Shown piece after piece: positions 55,101 through 63,700 of a DNA stretch of 64,000 bases. Position 1 is the stretch's first letter; each line of letters starts with the position of its first letter. The stretch is from Brumimicrobium oceani (GTDB lineage Bacteria; Bacteroidota; Bacteroidia; Flavobacteriales_D; Crocinitomicaceae), in contig NZ_QFRJ01000003.1 of NCBI RefSeq assembly GCF_003143775.1, forward strand, positions 119,122 to 183,121. The letters are read 5' to 3'. The notes under the pieces were generated by a model that did not search any database, had not been told where the DNA came from, and saw nothing but the letters and a program-made list of their open reading frames with translations. The position numbers and the translations under genes are program-made.

Positions 55101-56752
55101 TTTGCGGATATGAACACGGTACCATCTTTACCTGATGGAGAGTTATTTATTGTTAACGCACCATTTACAGTAATTTTTCCTGAGTAAGGAAAATCAATCC
55201 TACATTCATCAGATACACCAATATTTTGTAGTTGAACATCCCCATCAATTCTGATACTGGAACCATCTCTGTCGGCAACTCTGACTTTGGTCGTTCCTGA
55301 TCCAAAACCATCGCTCTTCACAATTAGATCACCTAAGATTTCATTATCCGCACTGCTCATTGCGATATAAATATCGGACTCACCGCGATTATTGACTAAA
55401 ACATTTTTTTGAAAAGAATCAGGATTACCGCTTCCCATTCCAAACCTTGACCTTCCCGTGTTTCTTAACTCTACATCTTCATTAAAGAAATTAAGACCGT
55501 TCGAATCATCATTACCCACACCAGTTTTCTCTAATAAAGTTCGGCCTTGATATCGGGTAGAGCTTGTAGTTATTCGTGAAGCTCTACCAGCAAATTCACC
55601 TCTCCAGTTACAAGATTCGATGATCAGCCTTGAATCACCAGAAAGCGACAGATTATGCGCTGTAGTCCCTTTTTGATCAAAGTTTCCTAAGTGCAATCTA
55701 CCAGCAACAAAACCTCCTGCTCCAATAGAAAGTACTCGACCAACAGCTAGTTCGCCTCTCCCTCCGAGTAAACCAAAGAAAATCCCCTCACTCTTTAAAT
55801 GTGTATTTGTAAGCACAACATCTCCATTATAAACATTGAAACTTTCAGGGTAGCGATTCAAAAGAAAGCGATTGGCAGTTGAGGAAGCGTTATTATTTAA
55901 CAAAAGTGTATTGTTGAAAGTTATATCTCCCCGCCTACCTATCTGCATACGCGCATTGTTATTTGCTGCGTTGTTAGTGATATTCGTCACACCATTAACT
56001 GTGAGTGAACTTATAGCACTATTGCATAAAATAATATCACTTGATTTAATATCTGCTAACACTGTAAGATCTCCTGAAACAAGATTCGCAGCACTGTTTA
56101 AGGCTAGAACAAAACTACCGCTCCCAATATTTTTAATACTCAAATTCTTTTGAAAAACATCAGGATTTATACGACCTAACCTCAGGTCTCCAGAACCCGC
56201 ATTAATTATTGTTGTATTGTCTGCAAAGACACATCCACCATCACCAGTAGCGATGTTTGATCCGTTTTGTTGAGCACTAACTAAAGCGTTGAAATTTCCT
56301 CCATTGAATCTAATTTCACCACTCTCAAAGTTAAGAACAACATCAATAGTAACATTAGAAAATTCAGTGCGTCCTGTTGTGTTATAGAGTATTTTGGAAG
56401 TTCCCTGAGTGTCATTAATTGCCCCCCCAAGGAAAAGGCAGTTTGCAGCCCCTGATACAGCAGGGTTAAATGAAAAACCATTTAAATTTATTGTTCCTGT
56501 GTAGTTCTCTGTGTTTAGTCCATCGAAAGCGACATTGCCGTTCAAAATGCAATTGCCCAAGCCATTATCTGTGAAGTAAACAAAATCACCTGCTGCTGGC
56601 ACAGATGCTCCACCCGGACCACCATCGGTACTGGACCAATTACTAGTAAGGCTCCAAGAACCTGCTCCGGCTGAAACCCAATATCTGTCTGCTGAATACA
56701 GATTTAGCCCGACAAAACATGTAAAAAGAATGGAAACGATATAATTTTTCAT
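52199..56752 (-). CDS. Large T9SS-secreted repeat protein (surface/adhesin-like)
   Basis: The 1517-residue protein starts with a signal peptide (ILFTCFVGLNLYSA) and a RYWVSAGAGSWS domain, has three long repeats in residues 110-1030 that end in related LEKTG motifs near 410, 717 and 1026 (period about 308), then a linker with MLDRVASTSPASVKLYY and a fibronectin-like segment (IQLTEFEVEGKTREAYVNWTT), and ends in a sorting domain (VNIYPNPLRNGG...GLYFVKVYNTEGVEVKKLVVK, cut here). Within each repeat smaller units (NGNxxV, GxGGFIAG) fit a beta-helix. It is likely a cell-surface or released structural protein. Confidence 0.88.
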   Translation of the reverse strand: MKNYIVSILFTCFVGLNLYSADRYWVSAGAGSWSLTSNWSSTDGGPGGASVPAAGDFVYFTDNGLGNCILNGNVAFDGLNTENYTGTINLNGFSFNPAVSGAANCLFLGGAINDTQGTSKILYNTTGRTEFSNVTIDVVLNFESGEIRFNGGNFNALVSAQQNGSNIATGDGGCVFADNTTIINAGSGDLRLGRINPDVFQKNLSIKNIGSGSFVLALNSAANLVSGDLTVLADIKSSDIILCNSAISSLTVNGVTNITNNAANNNARMQIGRRGDITFNNTLLLNNNASSTANRFLLNRYPESFNVYNGDVVLTNTHLKSEGIFFGLLGGRGELAVGRVLSIGAGGFVAGRLHLGNFDQKGTTAHNLSLSGDSRLIIESCNWRGEFAGRASRITTSSTRYQGRTLLEKTGVGNDDSNGLNFFNEDVELRNTGRSRFGMGSGNPDSFQKNVLVNNRGESDIYIAMSSADNEILGDLIVKSDGFGSGTTKVRVADRDGSSIRIDGDVQLQNIGVSDECRIDFPYSGKITVNGALTINNSPSGKDGTVFISANINSSILVNGNTVVNQNAGGTGAMRTLLARTGSATFNGTTSITNNSAASSNIVNVAFGANANVQFNGNVSLESTQLDSQGIYFGRNGGNTNLADGFTIGVGTGGFIAGQLALDNFTQVGLTPQDITLTGTSILKVNNSNWEGNINFVSPRIFTENTTYRGLSYLEKTGAGVDNSSGGNTFEQNCVIKNTGPGSIRMGYSDYDRWEENLNLLSEGDGGMGIAYGTFGNFIAGDFTVMASSGSGSVQEVVIADQISSTLTVTGNTSIINNSSGVRNDVIIGENGDVNFIGDLEITNSSTSTNRGEIILANAINSEVTVSGNTTVLNSGLGGSRKRVFLGNSGDVRFNGSLNLTLTSDAANAEIFLNHAVGSENRYIQGVTINAPSSLSDGVYFGSDGGTGTIFNGSAISIGAGGFIAENLFMQNLIQMGSTAQVIELYTGTTRLESNNSIWNGNVTFRSPKLISNNSTYHSNTELHKTGPDNDQSIGGNTFNGVAVLRNTGQGDFIPSSTIGNTFNEDVTYEKLGLGAVLPTYSTTSKYAKSIIINSNDVMVFGASGGGKVSMNGAGPQFISVVGATPKPEFAALETFNLVDNITLNTPIEIISLLSLLQGNINTSDVNMLFMSDNSFVTAVSNNAYVNGPVTKIGDDKFVFPVGKANFYRPIALASKPNTTSAQFKAEYFPQNVTSSGTPNSPLDVTIDRISSCEYWMLDRVASTSPASVKLYYGDSSPGSCSGVVDQSTVVVSRWNGASWEDLGNGGIGGSPASGSVQTMSQVTSFSPFTLASTNAINPLPIQLTEFEVEGKTREAYVNWTTESEFNNDYFELEHSMDGYNFEVIGVVEGAGNSSSAIHYNYVDRTPGNGINYYRLKQVDFDGEFTYSDIKSAAFDAWDYVNIYPNPLRNGGKLAISSSHDIHQISIINEMGQLIDQSNFSGDSNLVELKSLKLISGLYFVKVYNTEGVEVKKLVVK

Positions 56753-56792
56753 ACGGATAGGGTTATAAAAAAAATAATTTAGGTTTATTTCA

Positions 56793-56823
56793 CAAAGATA
56801 GTTAATTTAATAATACAACAAAA
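56793..56823 (-). promoter_or_regulatory. Promoter of the large T9SS gene
   Basis: On the minus strand TTTTG (56819-56823), 18 bases, then TATCTTTG (56793-56800). Transcription would start near 56786, about 33 bases before the ATG. Confidence 0.65.
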
Positions 56824-56962
56824 CAAACACTACTTTATTCTGATTTTTAACACTTTAAAAAAATGTTTTCTCCATCTAACTGCCATCAAATTAATTTCCA
56901 TTACGTTACCAACGCAAATGGAATGGTTATTGTCTATATTTAGGACACAAAAACAGAAACAA

Positions 56963-57604
56963 ATGAACATTCATTTCGAAAATGTAATGCCCATTCCTCT
57001 AAGCGGACTAAACCATAGTTCAAACAGTATTTGGGGAAGTAAATTCTCTCTTCTTAAAGGCCAGAAAGTAATGCTCAATGCATCAAGCGGCAAAGGAAAA
57101 ACAACTTTCACCCATATAATAGCGGGTATTCGAAAAGATTTTAATGGCCGTATTCAATTTGATGAAAAAGAAATAAGTTCCTTTTCACCAGAAGTGTGGG
57201 CCAAATTGAGAACAGAAAAAGTGAGCTTCATTTTTCAAGACTTACAATTGTTTCCAAAATTGACAGTTGAAGAAAATCTAATCTTAAAAAACAGTTTAAC
57301 GGACACCTTTACTTCAAATGAACTAAAACAAATGTTGCAAGCACTGCAAATTGAAGATAAATGGAGTATTCCATGTGGAATTTTATCTATGGGACAACAG
57401 CAAAGGGTAGCAATTATTCGCGCCTTATGTCAGCCTTTTCATTGGCTAATAATGGATGAGCCTTTCAGCCATCTAGATCTAGAGAACACAAATAAGGCTT
57501 TATCATTGATCAACCAAAGAGCAAATGCTATTGATGCTGGCTTTATCTTAACCACTTTAGGAGAAAATCATAATTTTGATTTCGATCGAGAACTAAACCT
57601 ATAA
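56963..57604 (+). CDS. ABC transporter ATPase, LolD/MacB type
   Basis: The 213-residue cytosolic ATPase has Walker A NASSGKGKTTF, Q-loop FIFQDLQLFP, signature LSMGQQQRV and Walker B WLIMDEPFSHLD. These features fit the LolD/MacB/FtsE-like group that works with FtsX-fold permeases, one of which follows three bases later. I prefer the ATG at 56963 (MNIHFENVMPI) to the one at 56918, whose extra 15 residues are not family-like. Confidence 0.85.
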   Translation: MNIHFENVMPIPLSGLNHSSNSIWGSKFSLLKGQKVMLNASSGKGKTTFTHIIAGIRKDFNGRIQFDEKEISSFSPEVWAKLRTEKVSFIFQDLQLFPKLTVEENLILKNSLTDTFTSNELKQMLQALQIEDKWSIPCGILSMGQQQRVAIIRALCQPFHWLIMDEPFSHLDLENTNKALSLINQRANAIDAGFILTTLGENHNFDFDRELNL

Positions 57605-57607
57605 TCC

Positions 57608-58783
57608 ATGATTAAGAAAATATTATTTAGTTATCAGAATAAAACTCAATTGATCATTGCCATGATGGGATCTTTCCTGGGATTTACATTTTTGGTAACT
57701 TCTATTCATTACTTAATTCGCGTAAATGAATTTGGCGAAGGTGAGGAAATTCTAGGAAACAATACAATGATTATTCAAAAGCAGATCAATAATTTCAGCA
57801 GCTTGAATATCACAAAAAATGATTTCAGCGAAAGAGAAATTGAAAGAATCCGAAATGAAAAGTTCACCGAAAAACTGGAACCAATTCTCAGTAATAACTT
57901 TGATATTTCTCTCCAAACAGACAGTGAGCTTATACCTTACTTGCGCACAGATGTATTTGTTCAATCTGTAGACAATGATTTCACAAAAATAGATAGCACC
58001 AAGTGGCAATGGAATCCAGGAGATGATTTTGTTCCCATCGTTTTACCTCGTGAATTTTTAGTCATGCTCAATACCTTCGCAAGTGCAAAAGGTATTCCTC
58101 CAATTTCGGATGACTTAGCAAAATCTGTTGGTTTTAAATTCACATTGAGCAGCCCTGGCAAAAAGGAAATGGAAAAAGTTAGAATTGTTGGTTTTACAAA
58201 TGAGGTGTCTGCCATTTTGGTACCTTCCTCTTTTATGGAATACGGGAATAGCAATTTCCCAAAAGACGAACCTGCTATAATTACTCAATTAATGCTCACC
58301 GTAAAAGAAGGTTTGTTTGGTGAGTTTGAAAGTTATCTCAAAATGCGCTCCTTAGAGTCAAAGGAAAACTCGATGGTTGTGGGAAAATTAAAAAGCGTGG
58401 CAGGAACCCTGTTTTCAATACTCATAACAATTAGTGGGATTACTGTTTTTCTAGCAGGTTTAGTATTGGTTCAATATGCCCAACTTTTAATATCAAGAAA
58501 CGAGTATGAAATAAGAACTTTACTGCGTCAAGGGTATTCTCCACAGAAAATCATTCAATCGATACTTTCTTATTTTATTAAAGTTTTTGCCATCATCTCA
58601 GGAGCAAGTATTGTTGCCTTCGCCTTAGCAAAGTACTTTATTGATAAGTTATTAGTGAAGGGTGGAATTCAAATTGATTCAGGCTTTACGATGTTGAGCA
58701 TTTTGGCCGTTATTTTAGCCTTTGGCATTTATAGCATCGTTAATTATTTTAATGCAAAACGAGGAGTATTAAGGACTCCTTAA
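57608..58783 (+). CDS. FtsX-like permease
   Basis: The 391-residue protein has one N-terminal membrane helix (about 16-33), a large extracytoplasmic domain (35-265), and three C-terminal helices (SILITISGITVFLAGLVLV, IKVFAIISGASIVAFAL, MLSILAVILAFGIYSIVNYF), the FtsX/MacB topology. NEYEIRTLLRQGYSPQKIIQ is the coupling segment. With the preceding ATPase it forms a complete mechanotransmission-type ABC system; no adaptor or MacA-like gene is next to it, so the cargo (lipoprotein, peptide or signal) is open. Confidence 0.85.
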   Translation: MIKKILFSYQNKTQLIIAMMGSFLGFTFLVTSIHYLIRVNEFGEGEEILGNNTMIIQKQINNFSSLNITKNDFSEREIERIRNEKFTEKLEPILSNNFDISLQTDSELIPYLRTDVFVQSVDNDFTKIDSTKWQWNPGDDFVPIVLPREFLVMLNTFASAKGIPPISDDLAKSVGFKFTLSSPGKKEMEKVRIVGFTNEVSAILVPSSFMEYGNSNFPKDEPAIITQLMLTVKEGLFGEFESYLKMRSLESKENSMVVGKLKSVAGTLFSILITISGITVFLAGLVLVQYAQLLISRNEYEIRTLLRQGYSPQKIIQSILSYFIKVFAIISGASIVAFALAKYFIDKLLVKGGIQIDSGFTMLSILAVILAFGIYSIVNYFNAKRGVLRTP

Positions 58784-58883
58784 ACTATTTCGTTAAAATA
58801 GTGTTAAAAGGAAACACCTCTCCATTTATTCACCGTCTGAGTTACAAATACAAATTATATTAGCATTAAACTGAAGATTCAAT

Positions 58884-60413
58884 ATGAAGTTAATAAACAC
58901 ATTTATACTTACTGCCATTCTCGGGATCAGTGGGTTCGCACAAGAGTTAACATTTAAGGTAACTGGAATAAAAGACACCACAGTACATTTGGTGAAATAC
59001 GTTGGAAGCAAATTATATTATGCAGATACTGCTCAACTAATCAACGGTCGCGTAAGCTTTGATGGAAGCAAGCAAGAACCCGGAATTATGGCGGTTCTCA
59101 TGCCGGGGCAAAGGTATTTTGAATTCATTTACAACAATGAAAAGTCTGTAGACATTGAAACTAAATCACCGAATTACATAGAACACATGGTCATCAAGAA
59201 GTCTAAGGAAAATATGATCTTCCTTGATTATATGAAATACATGAAGGCAAAACGGGATGAAGCCAGCGCTTTACAAGAAAAACTTTCTAAACTTGGTGAT
59301 GCCGAGGCAGAAGAAAAGGCAAAATTAACAACAGGCATAAAAAAGGTAGGAGAAGAAGTTCTTGCTTACCAAAACAAAGTCGTAGAGGAGAATCCAAAAA
59401 CATTAGTTTCGAAAATCATAAAAATGTCTACGGATATTCAGGTTCCTGAAGCACCAAAAGATGCCGAAGGAGAAGTAATTGATAAGAATTTTACCTATAA
59501 ATATTTCAGAGATCATTATTTCGACAATATCGATTTAAATGATGACCGCTTAGTGAACACTCCGGTTCTACAAAACAAGTTAGAATATTTCTATTCTAAA
59601 AACATGCTTACTCAACATCCGGATACGATTATAAAATATGTCTTCCCAGTAATCAATAGTATTCCTGAAGAGTCCATGATGTACAGGTTTGTTGTAAACA
59701 ATGTTACTACTCATTTTGAGAGGTCCAAATTCATGGGAATGGACAAGGTAAAAACAAGAATGGTGAACAGTTTTTACTGTGCTTTAGACAAAAACGGAAA
59801 TCCAAAAGCGCACTGGATGGACCAAGAGAAATTGAAGGAATTGTGTGAAAACACAAAAATTCAAATGAAGCTTGTTCAAGGAGAGGTTCCTCCAAACCTG
59901 ATCTTGCCTGATTCTACAAATCAAAAATGGTACAATCTACATGAAACAGAAGCAGATTATATAATCCTCTTTTTCTGGGATCCTGGATGCGGACATTGTA
60001 AAAAAGTAACCCCGAAACTACAAACCTTATACGATAAGAAATTTAAGGAGCGTAATATCGAAATTTTCTCGGTTGGTAAAGCTACAGGAGATGACTTCGA
60101 AGATTGGAAGAAATTTATAAAAGATAAAAACTTGTCCTATATCAATGTAGGTGTAACCAGAGACATTTACGAACAAGCGAGTGAAAACCCATATTCGCTA
60201 ATCCCTTCTAAAACAACTATTGAGTCTATAAATTATCAATCAACTTACGATATTTACTCTACACCCCGTGTTTGGATCTTAGATAAAGACAAAAAAATTA
60301 TTGCCAAGTCATTAGCAATCCCTCAAATTGAAGCATTACTTGATGACCTACAAGGATTCGGAGATTTGGAAAAGATTTTCAAAATGGATGAAAACACGGA
60401 AGAAATAAGATAA
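58884..60413 (+). CDS. Secreted thioredoxin-like (TlpA/AhpC-type) protein
   Basis: The 509-residue product has a signal peptide (ILTAILGISGFAQ), an N-terminal DUF4369-like beta domain (21-100), a long charged helical middle that matches DUF5106-type proteins (110-330), and a thioredoxin domain with the redox pair CGHC (Cys369 and Cys372) in FFWDPGCGHCKKVTP, and STPRVWILD with the cis-Pro. It probably reduces disulfides in periplasmic proteins. A strong terminator follows. Confidence 0.88.
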   Translation: MKLINTFILTAILGISGFAQELTFKVTGIKDTTVHLVKYVGSKLYYADTAQLINGRVSFDGSKQEPGIMAVLMPGQRYFEFIYNNEKSVDIETKSPNYIEHMVIKKSKENMIFLDYMKYMKAKRDEASALQEKLSKLGDAEAEEKAKLTTGIKKVGEEVLAYQNKVVEENPKTLVSKIIKMSTDIQVPEAPKDAEGEVIDKNFTYKYFRDHYFDNIDLNDDRLVNTPVLQNKLEYFYSKNMLTQHPDTIIKYVFPVINSIPEESMMYRFVVNNVTTHFERSKFMGMDKVKTRMVNSFYCALDKNGNPKAHWMDQEKLKELCENTKIQMKLVQGEVPPNLILPDSTNQKWYNLHETEADYIILFFWDPGCGHCKKVTPKLQTLYDKKFKERNIEIFSVGKATGDDFEDWKKFIKDKNLSYINVGVTRDIYEQASENPYSLIPSKTTIESINYQSTYDIYSTPRVWILDKDKKIIAKSLAIPQIEALLDDLQGFGDLEKIFKMDENTEEIR

Positions 60414-60437
60414 ATTAAAAGTTCAAAATTACACAAC

Positions 60438-60475
60438 AAAAAAAGGGTCTGAAATTAAATTTCAGACCCTTTTTT
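60438..60475. terminator. Bidirectional terminator
   Basis: GGGTCTGAAAT-TAA-ATTTCAGACCC is a perfect 11-bp stem flanked by seven A and six T, serving the thioredoxin-like gene and the small convergent membrane protein gene. Confidence 0.93.
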
Positions 60476-60498
60476 AATGAGATTAGTAAAAGCAATCT

Positions 60499-60690
60499 TT
60501 ATTTATCGCTTTTACATTTTTCTTCTGGAGTTGCTCCACACATACCGCATGCCGCACCTTCTTCTTGAAGCACAGGATTATTACTTGCGCAGGTACCTGC
60601 AAACTCACCATCTTTTTTCGCCCAGATTTTGATGGCTATTCCACCAAAAGCCAATGCCAATAAAACGATTGCTATTAAAACTACATCCAT
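60499..60690 (-). CDS. Small conserved membrane protein with Cys-rich tail
   Basis: The 63-residue protein has one N-terminal helix (VVLIAIVLLALAFGGIAIKIW) and a soluble tail with conserved cysteines: FAGTCASNNP, EGAACGMCGATPEEKCKSDK. I recall this family from many Bacteroidota genomes, often beside respiratory or flavin-transfer genes; no function is established. The CxxC-type pairs suggest metal or redox chemistry. It is clearly a real gene despite its length. Confidence 0.8.
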   Translation of the reverse strand: MDVVLIAIVLLALAFGGIAIKIWAKKDGEFAGTCASNNPVLQEEGAACGMCGATPEEKCKSDK

Positions 60691-60766
60691 TACTTCTGTT
60701 ATTTTATCAACTTAACAAGCTAGTGTTAACTGACATTATTAATTCTACAAAATTACAACAATTGAA

Positions 60767-61510
60767 TCAATTATTCAAATCTACAAGTTGACCTTCTCCA
60801 CTAGATTCCAAAGAAACTGAAGTCGGCGTACCTACATATTGAATATTTCCACTTTCTAAAATTGTTGCAAATAAATTTGCTTCACTCGCATTAACAAGCA
60901 TATTTCCAACGGTATTTGAATTCACCATCAGGTTATTTTTAACTTTAAAAAAACGTGTATCACAATAGCTATTTGTACTGCAGCTTAAATACGCTGAAAG
61001 GGTTTGACCTTTCAACTTAAAGTCTCCAAAACCATGTGTCACGGTTGCGCTAGTATATCCGTTGCGTAATGTTAAGTTCGTGCTTCCCGCCCCATCTCTA
61101 ATGAATAAGCGTAGTTCGTTCGAAAACAAGGTGTCACTACTCACCAATTCTTTGCTTCCTTCATAATAAATGTAGGTGATAGAATCGACATATATTTTTG
61201 CATGAATTTCATTTTTAAAGGACCTTAAAAATTTACATTTGTTTTTATTAGAAACAGAAAGTCTTCCATTGTTAAAGTCTACTTCAATGTGTTCCAGCAA
61301 ATTCTCTCCTCCAGTTAATACCACTTTTGATTCATTGCTAGGAATCAATTGATAATATAAGTTATCATATAAATACAGTGTATCAATATCCATTTCTGAA
61401 TTTACAATGCGCTCAGATGCTTCCCCCGTTCCTTTAAAGCATATTCTTTCATTTGCTTTTTTACAAGAAAAAAACAACAGAACTGTCGACATTACTAAAT
61501 ATTTTATCAT
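60767..61510 (-). CDS. Lipoprotein with DUF2807 (GIN) beta-helix domain
   Basis: From the ATG at 61510 the product is 247 residues with a lipobox (LLFFSC) and a short repetitive beta-strand domain typical of DUF2807: LYLYDNLYYQLIPSNESKVVLTGGENLLEHIEVDF and ATVTHGFGDFKLKGQTLSAYLS, cut here, ending VSLESSGEGQLVDL. An in-frame ATG two codons earlier (61516) exists; ATGA overlap with the upstream gene's stop favours 61510. It forms a leftward operon with the PagL-like gene. Role unknown. Confidence 0.8.
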   Translation of the reverse strand: MIKYLVMSTVLLFFSCKKANERICFKGTGEASERIVNSEMDIDTLYLYDNLYYQLIPSNESKVVLTGGENLLEHIEVDFNNGRLSVSNKNKCKFLRSFKNEIHAKIYVDSITYIYYEGSKELVSSDTLFSNELRLFIRDGAGSTNLTLRNGYTSATVTHGFGDFKLKGQTLSAYLSCSTNSYCDTRFFKVKNNLMVNSNTVGNMLVNASEANLFATILESGNIQYVGTPTSVSLESSGEGQLVDLNN

Positions 61511-62595
61511 TTCCATCTGTAACTTAATCCATATTCAAAATAATCTGCCTTTGCCCAATGGGCTTTTATTGTGAAGTTACCCCAAAGCCTTTCAGCTAAG
61601 CGGAATCGTGCACCGCATTTGTGATACCATTGTCCTGCAGGATCTAGTGGATTCAAAACATACCTCCCCATTGCAAACACCAATTGCATTTTATGAATGG
61701 GTAATACGTAAGCCCCATATAAACCTATTTGGAAATTCTTACCCCTTCCATGATTCCCCTTATTGTACTTTACTATTGACTCGTTATAAATAGCATCTAC
61801 TCCAGCCTCAATTATGCATTTTCCTTTTACGCTGTATTGGAGATAATTTGTAAGCGCGCCCACTCCATAGGTACTTCCTCCCGTTGGATAAACTTGCTTT
61901 ATAGAGCCAATGAGCAAAGTATGAAAAGACCAAGCATTGATTGGCAATCCAATGAAATTGTCGGTAGCGCTTGCGTTAAACTTTAATGGCTGAATAAAAT
62001 GAGTGAAATTAAATCCAAAAAAAGGCAAGTTAACTCCTAAGTTAGGAAGTTTGTATGCGCCATTGGAAAGGTGCATCATTCCCACTTCTAAAGCAATTGA
62101 ATTTTTTGAAAATTGTTTTTCCAAACGAAACCCAACATTCGTAATTGTATTTAGATTAGAACCAATTGCATTATTTTTTGGATTTTCAACTAAGTCATAC
62201 TTTTTGCTTACCCAAGCCAGTCCATAACTTACATTATTCCCGAAACTCCACCCATTGCTTTTGAAATAGGGCAGATAAATACCTGCGGAGAAGCCAAAAG
62301 TAGAACCCAGAACATCTTTGTTGCCTAAATCATGATAAAAAATGCCTAACTCTATACTGGGAAAGTTGAAATCATGGTGCCATTGCTTTTCTCCATTGGT
62401 CTGAATTACCGCTCCTACCCTAAACCCAGCTGAATGTCCAACAGTCAAATGAGCCATTGTAGCCCTGTGCGGCAACAAAAATCCGGCTTGTGGAGAAAGC
62501 GAGACTCCATAATTTCGTGTTTGCGCAAACAATTGCTCCATTGGAAATAGCATTCCTAAACACAAAATCATCAATAATAGGCTATTCCGCTTCAA
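61507..62595 (-). CDS. PagL-like acyloxyacyl hydrolase / outer-membrane barrel
   Basis: The 362-residue protein has a signal peptide (LLMILCLGMLFPMEQLFAQ), then an eight-stranded-type barrel with the PagL site MMHLSNGAYKLPNLGVN: His175-x-Ser177. In Pseudomonas PagL a Glu lies 14 residues after the His; here position 189 is Asn. The family removes a fatty acid from lipid A. About 170 further residues after the site form more strands. The start is TTG at 62595. It is coupled to the DUF2807 gene by an ATGA overlap. Confidence 0.75.
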   Translation of the reverse strand: MKRNSLLLMILCLGMLFPMEQLFAQTRNYGVSLSPQAGFLLPHRATMAHLTVGHSAGFRVGAVIQTNGEKQWHHDFNFPSIELGIFYHDLGNKDVLGSTFGFSAGIYLPYFKSNGWSFGNNVSYGLAWVSKKYDLVENPKNNAIGSNLNTITNVGFRLEKQFSKNSIALEVGMMHLSNGAYKLPNLGVNLPFFGFNFTHFIQPLKFNASATDNFIGLPINAWSFHTLLIGSIKQVYPTGGSTYGVGALTNYLQYSVKGKCIIEAGVDAIYNESIVKYNKGNHGRGKNFQIGLYGAYVLPIHKMQLVFAMGRYVLNPLDPAGQWYHKCGARFRLAERLWGNFTIKAHWAKADYFEYGLSYRWK

Positions 62596-62834
62596 TTAAT
62601 CTCTCTTTGTAAAATTTAAACTGTGTCAATATCAATACAAATATCGAATATTATTTTAATTGTGATAAAAAATGGAGATGTATTATACCATTGGCTAGAG
62701 AATAGTTTTAGTGTCTTTGATCCATACATCTTTGAGAAAAGCAATTCTTGCCACAACAGGTAAAGTTTAACATTTTTAATATTGACTGCGATTGAATTAA
62801 ATCTAGATTCCACCGAATTAACAATTAAAGCTAT

Positions 62835-62842
62835 TATTTTTG
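62835..62842 (+). promoter_or_regulatory. -7 element of mazG
   Basis: TATTTTTG fits TAnnTTTG and lies 14 bases before the ATG at 62857. It supports that start over the ATG at 62782. Confidence 0.4.
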
Positions 62843-62856
62843 TTGAAAATGATAAA

Positions 62857-63624
62857 ATGGACGTACGATTAAAAGCATTTGAGCGCTTGTTGAATATTAT
62901 GGATGATTTGCGAGAGAAATGTCCGTGGGATAAAAAGCAAACATTAACATCTCTGAGGCATTTAACAATTGAGGAAACATATGAATTAGCTGATGCTATT
63001 TTAGATAATGACCTAGATGAGTTAAAAGGAGAAATTGGTGACTTAATGTTACACATGGTTTTCTACAGTAAAATCGCCAGCGAAAAGGGCGCTTTTGACA
63101 TCACTGATGTTTTAAATGCCATTTGTGATAAACTCGTTCATCGTCATCCTCACATTTACGGCGATGTTGTAGCAGAAGATGAAGCGACAGTCAAAGCGAA
63201 CTGGGAAAAACTAAAATTAAAAGAAGGTAAAAAATCTGTTTTACAAGGTGTTCCAAGATCGCTTCCTTCCTTAGTAAAGGCTGCAAGAATACAAGAAAAA
63301 GTGAAAGGAATTGGTTTCGACTGGGACGATTCATCACAAGTACTTGCTAAGGTTCATGAAGAGCTCGCTGAGCTTGAGGAAGAAGTTAAAAACGACACAG
63401 ATCAAATTGAACAAGAATTTGGAGATGTATTGTTTTCCATGATCAATTATGCGCGATTTATTGGTGTAAATCCAGAAACAGCCTTAGAAAGAACCAATAA
63501 AAAATTCATTAAGCGATTTCAATTTATGGAAGACAAACTAAATGAAGAGGGTAAAAAGTTTGACGACATGAACTTAGAGGAAATGGATGTCTACTGGGAT
63601 AGCGCCAAAAAAGTCGTTGGGTAA
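62857..63624 (+). CDS. mazG: Nucleoside triphosphate pyrophosphohydrolase MazG
   Basis: The 255-residue enzyme hydrolyses NTPs and dNTPs to monophosphates and helps keep damaged nucleotides and ppGpp low. Both MazG domains are visible: FERLLNIMDDLREKCPWDKKQT with EETYELADAI and EIGDLMLHMVFYS, then VHEELAELEEE and EFGDVLFSMINYARF. The frame opens to 62782, but the upstream 25 residues are not family-like and a -7 box lies inside them. It is a single gene before the last, truncated gene. Confidence 0.93.
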   Translation: MDVRLKAFERLLNIMDDLREKCPWDKKQTLTSLRHLTIEETYELADAILDNDLDELKGEIGDLMLHMVFYSKIASEKGAFDITDVLNAICDKLVHRHPHIYGDVVAEDEATVKANWEKLKLKEGKKSVLQGVPRSLPSLVKAARIQEKVKGIGFDWDDSSQVLAKVHEELAELEEEVKNDTDQIEQEFGDVLFSMINYARFIGVNPETALERTNKKFIKRFQFMEDKLNEEGKKFDDMNLEEMDVYWDSAKKVVG

Positions 63625-63700
63625 AACATAAACAGCACAATAAACAGTATATACTTTTTAAAGAAATCACGTTAATAAACGCTAAAAAAATTCTTATCTA

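Noticed and set aside
62616-63056. 146-codon minus-strand frame over the 5' part of mazG
   Set aside because: Antisense to clear mazG motifs; Ser/Phe/Ile-rich shadow.
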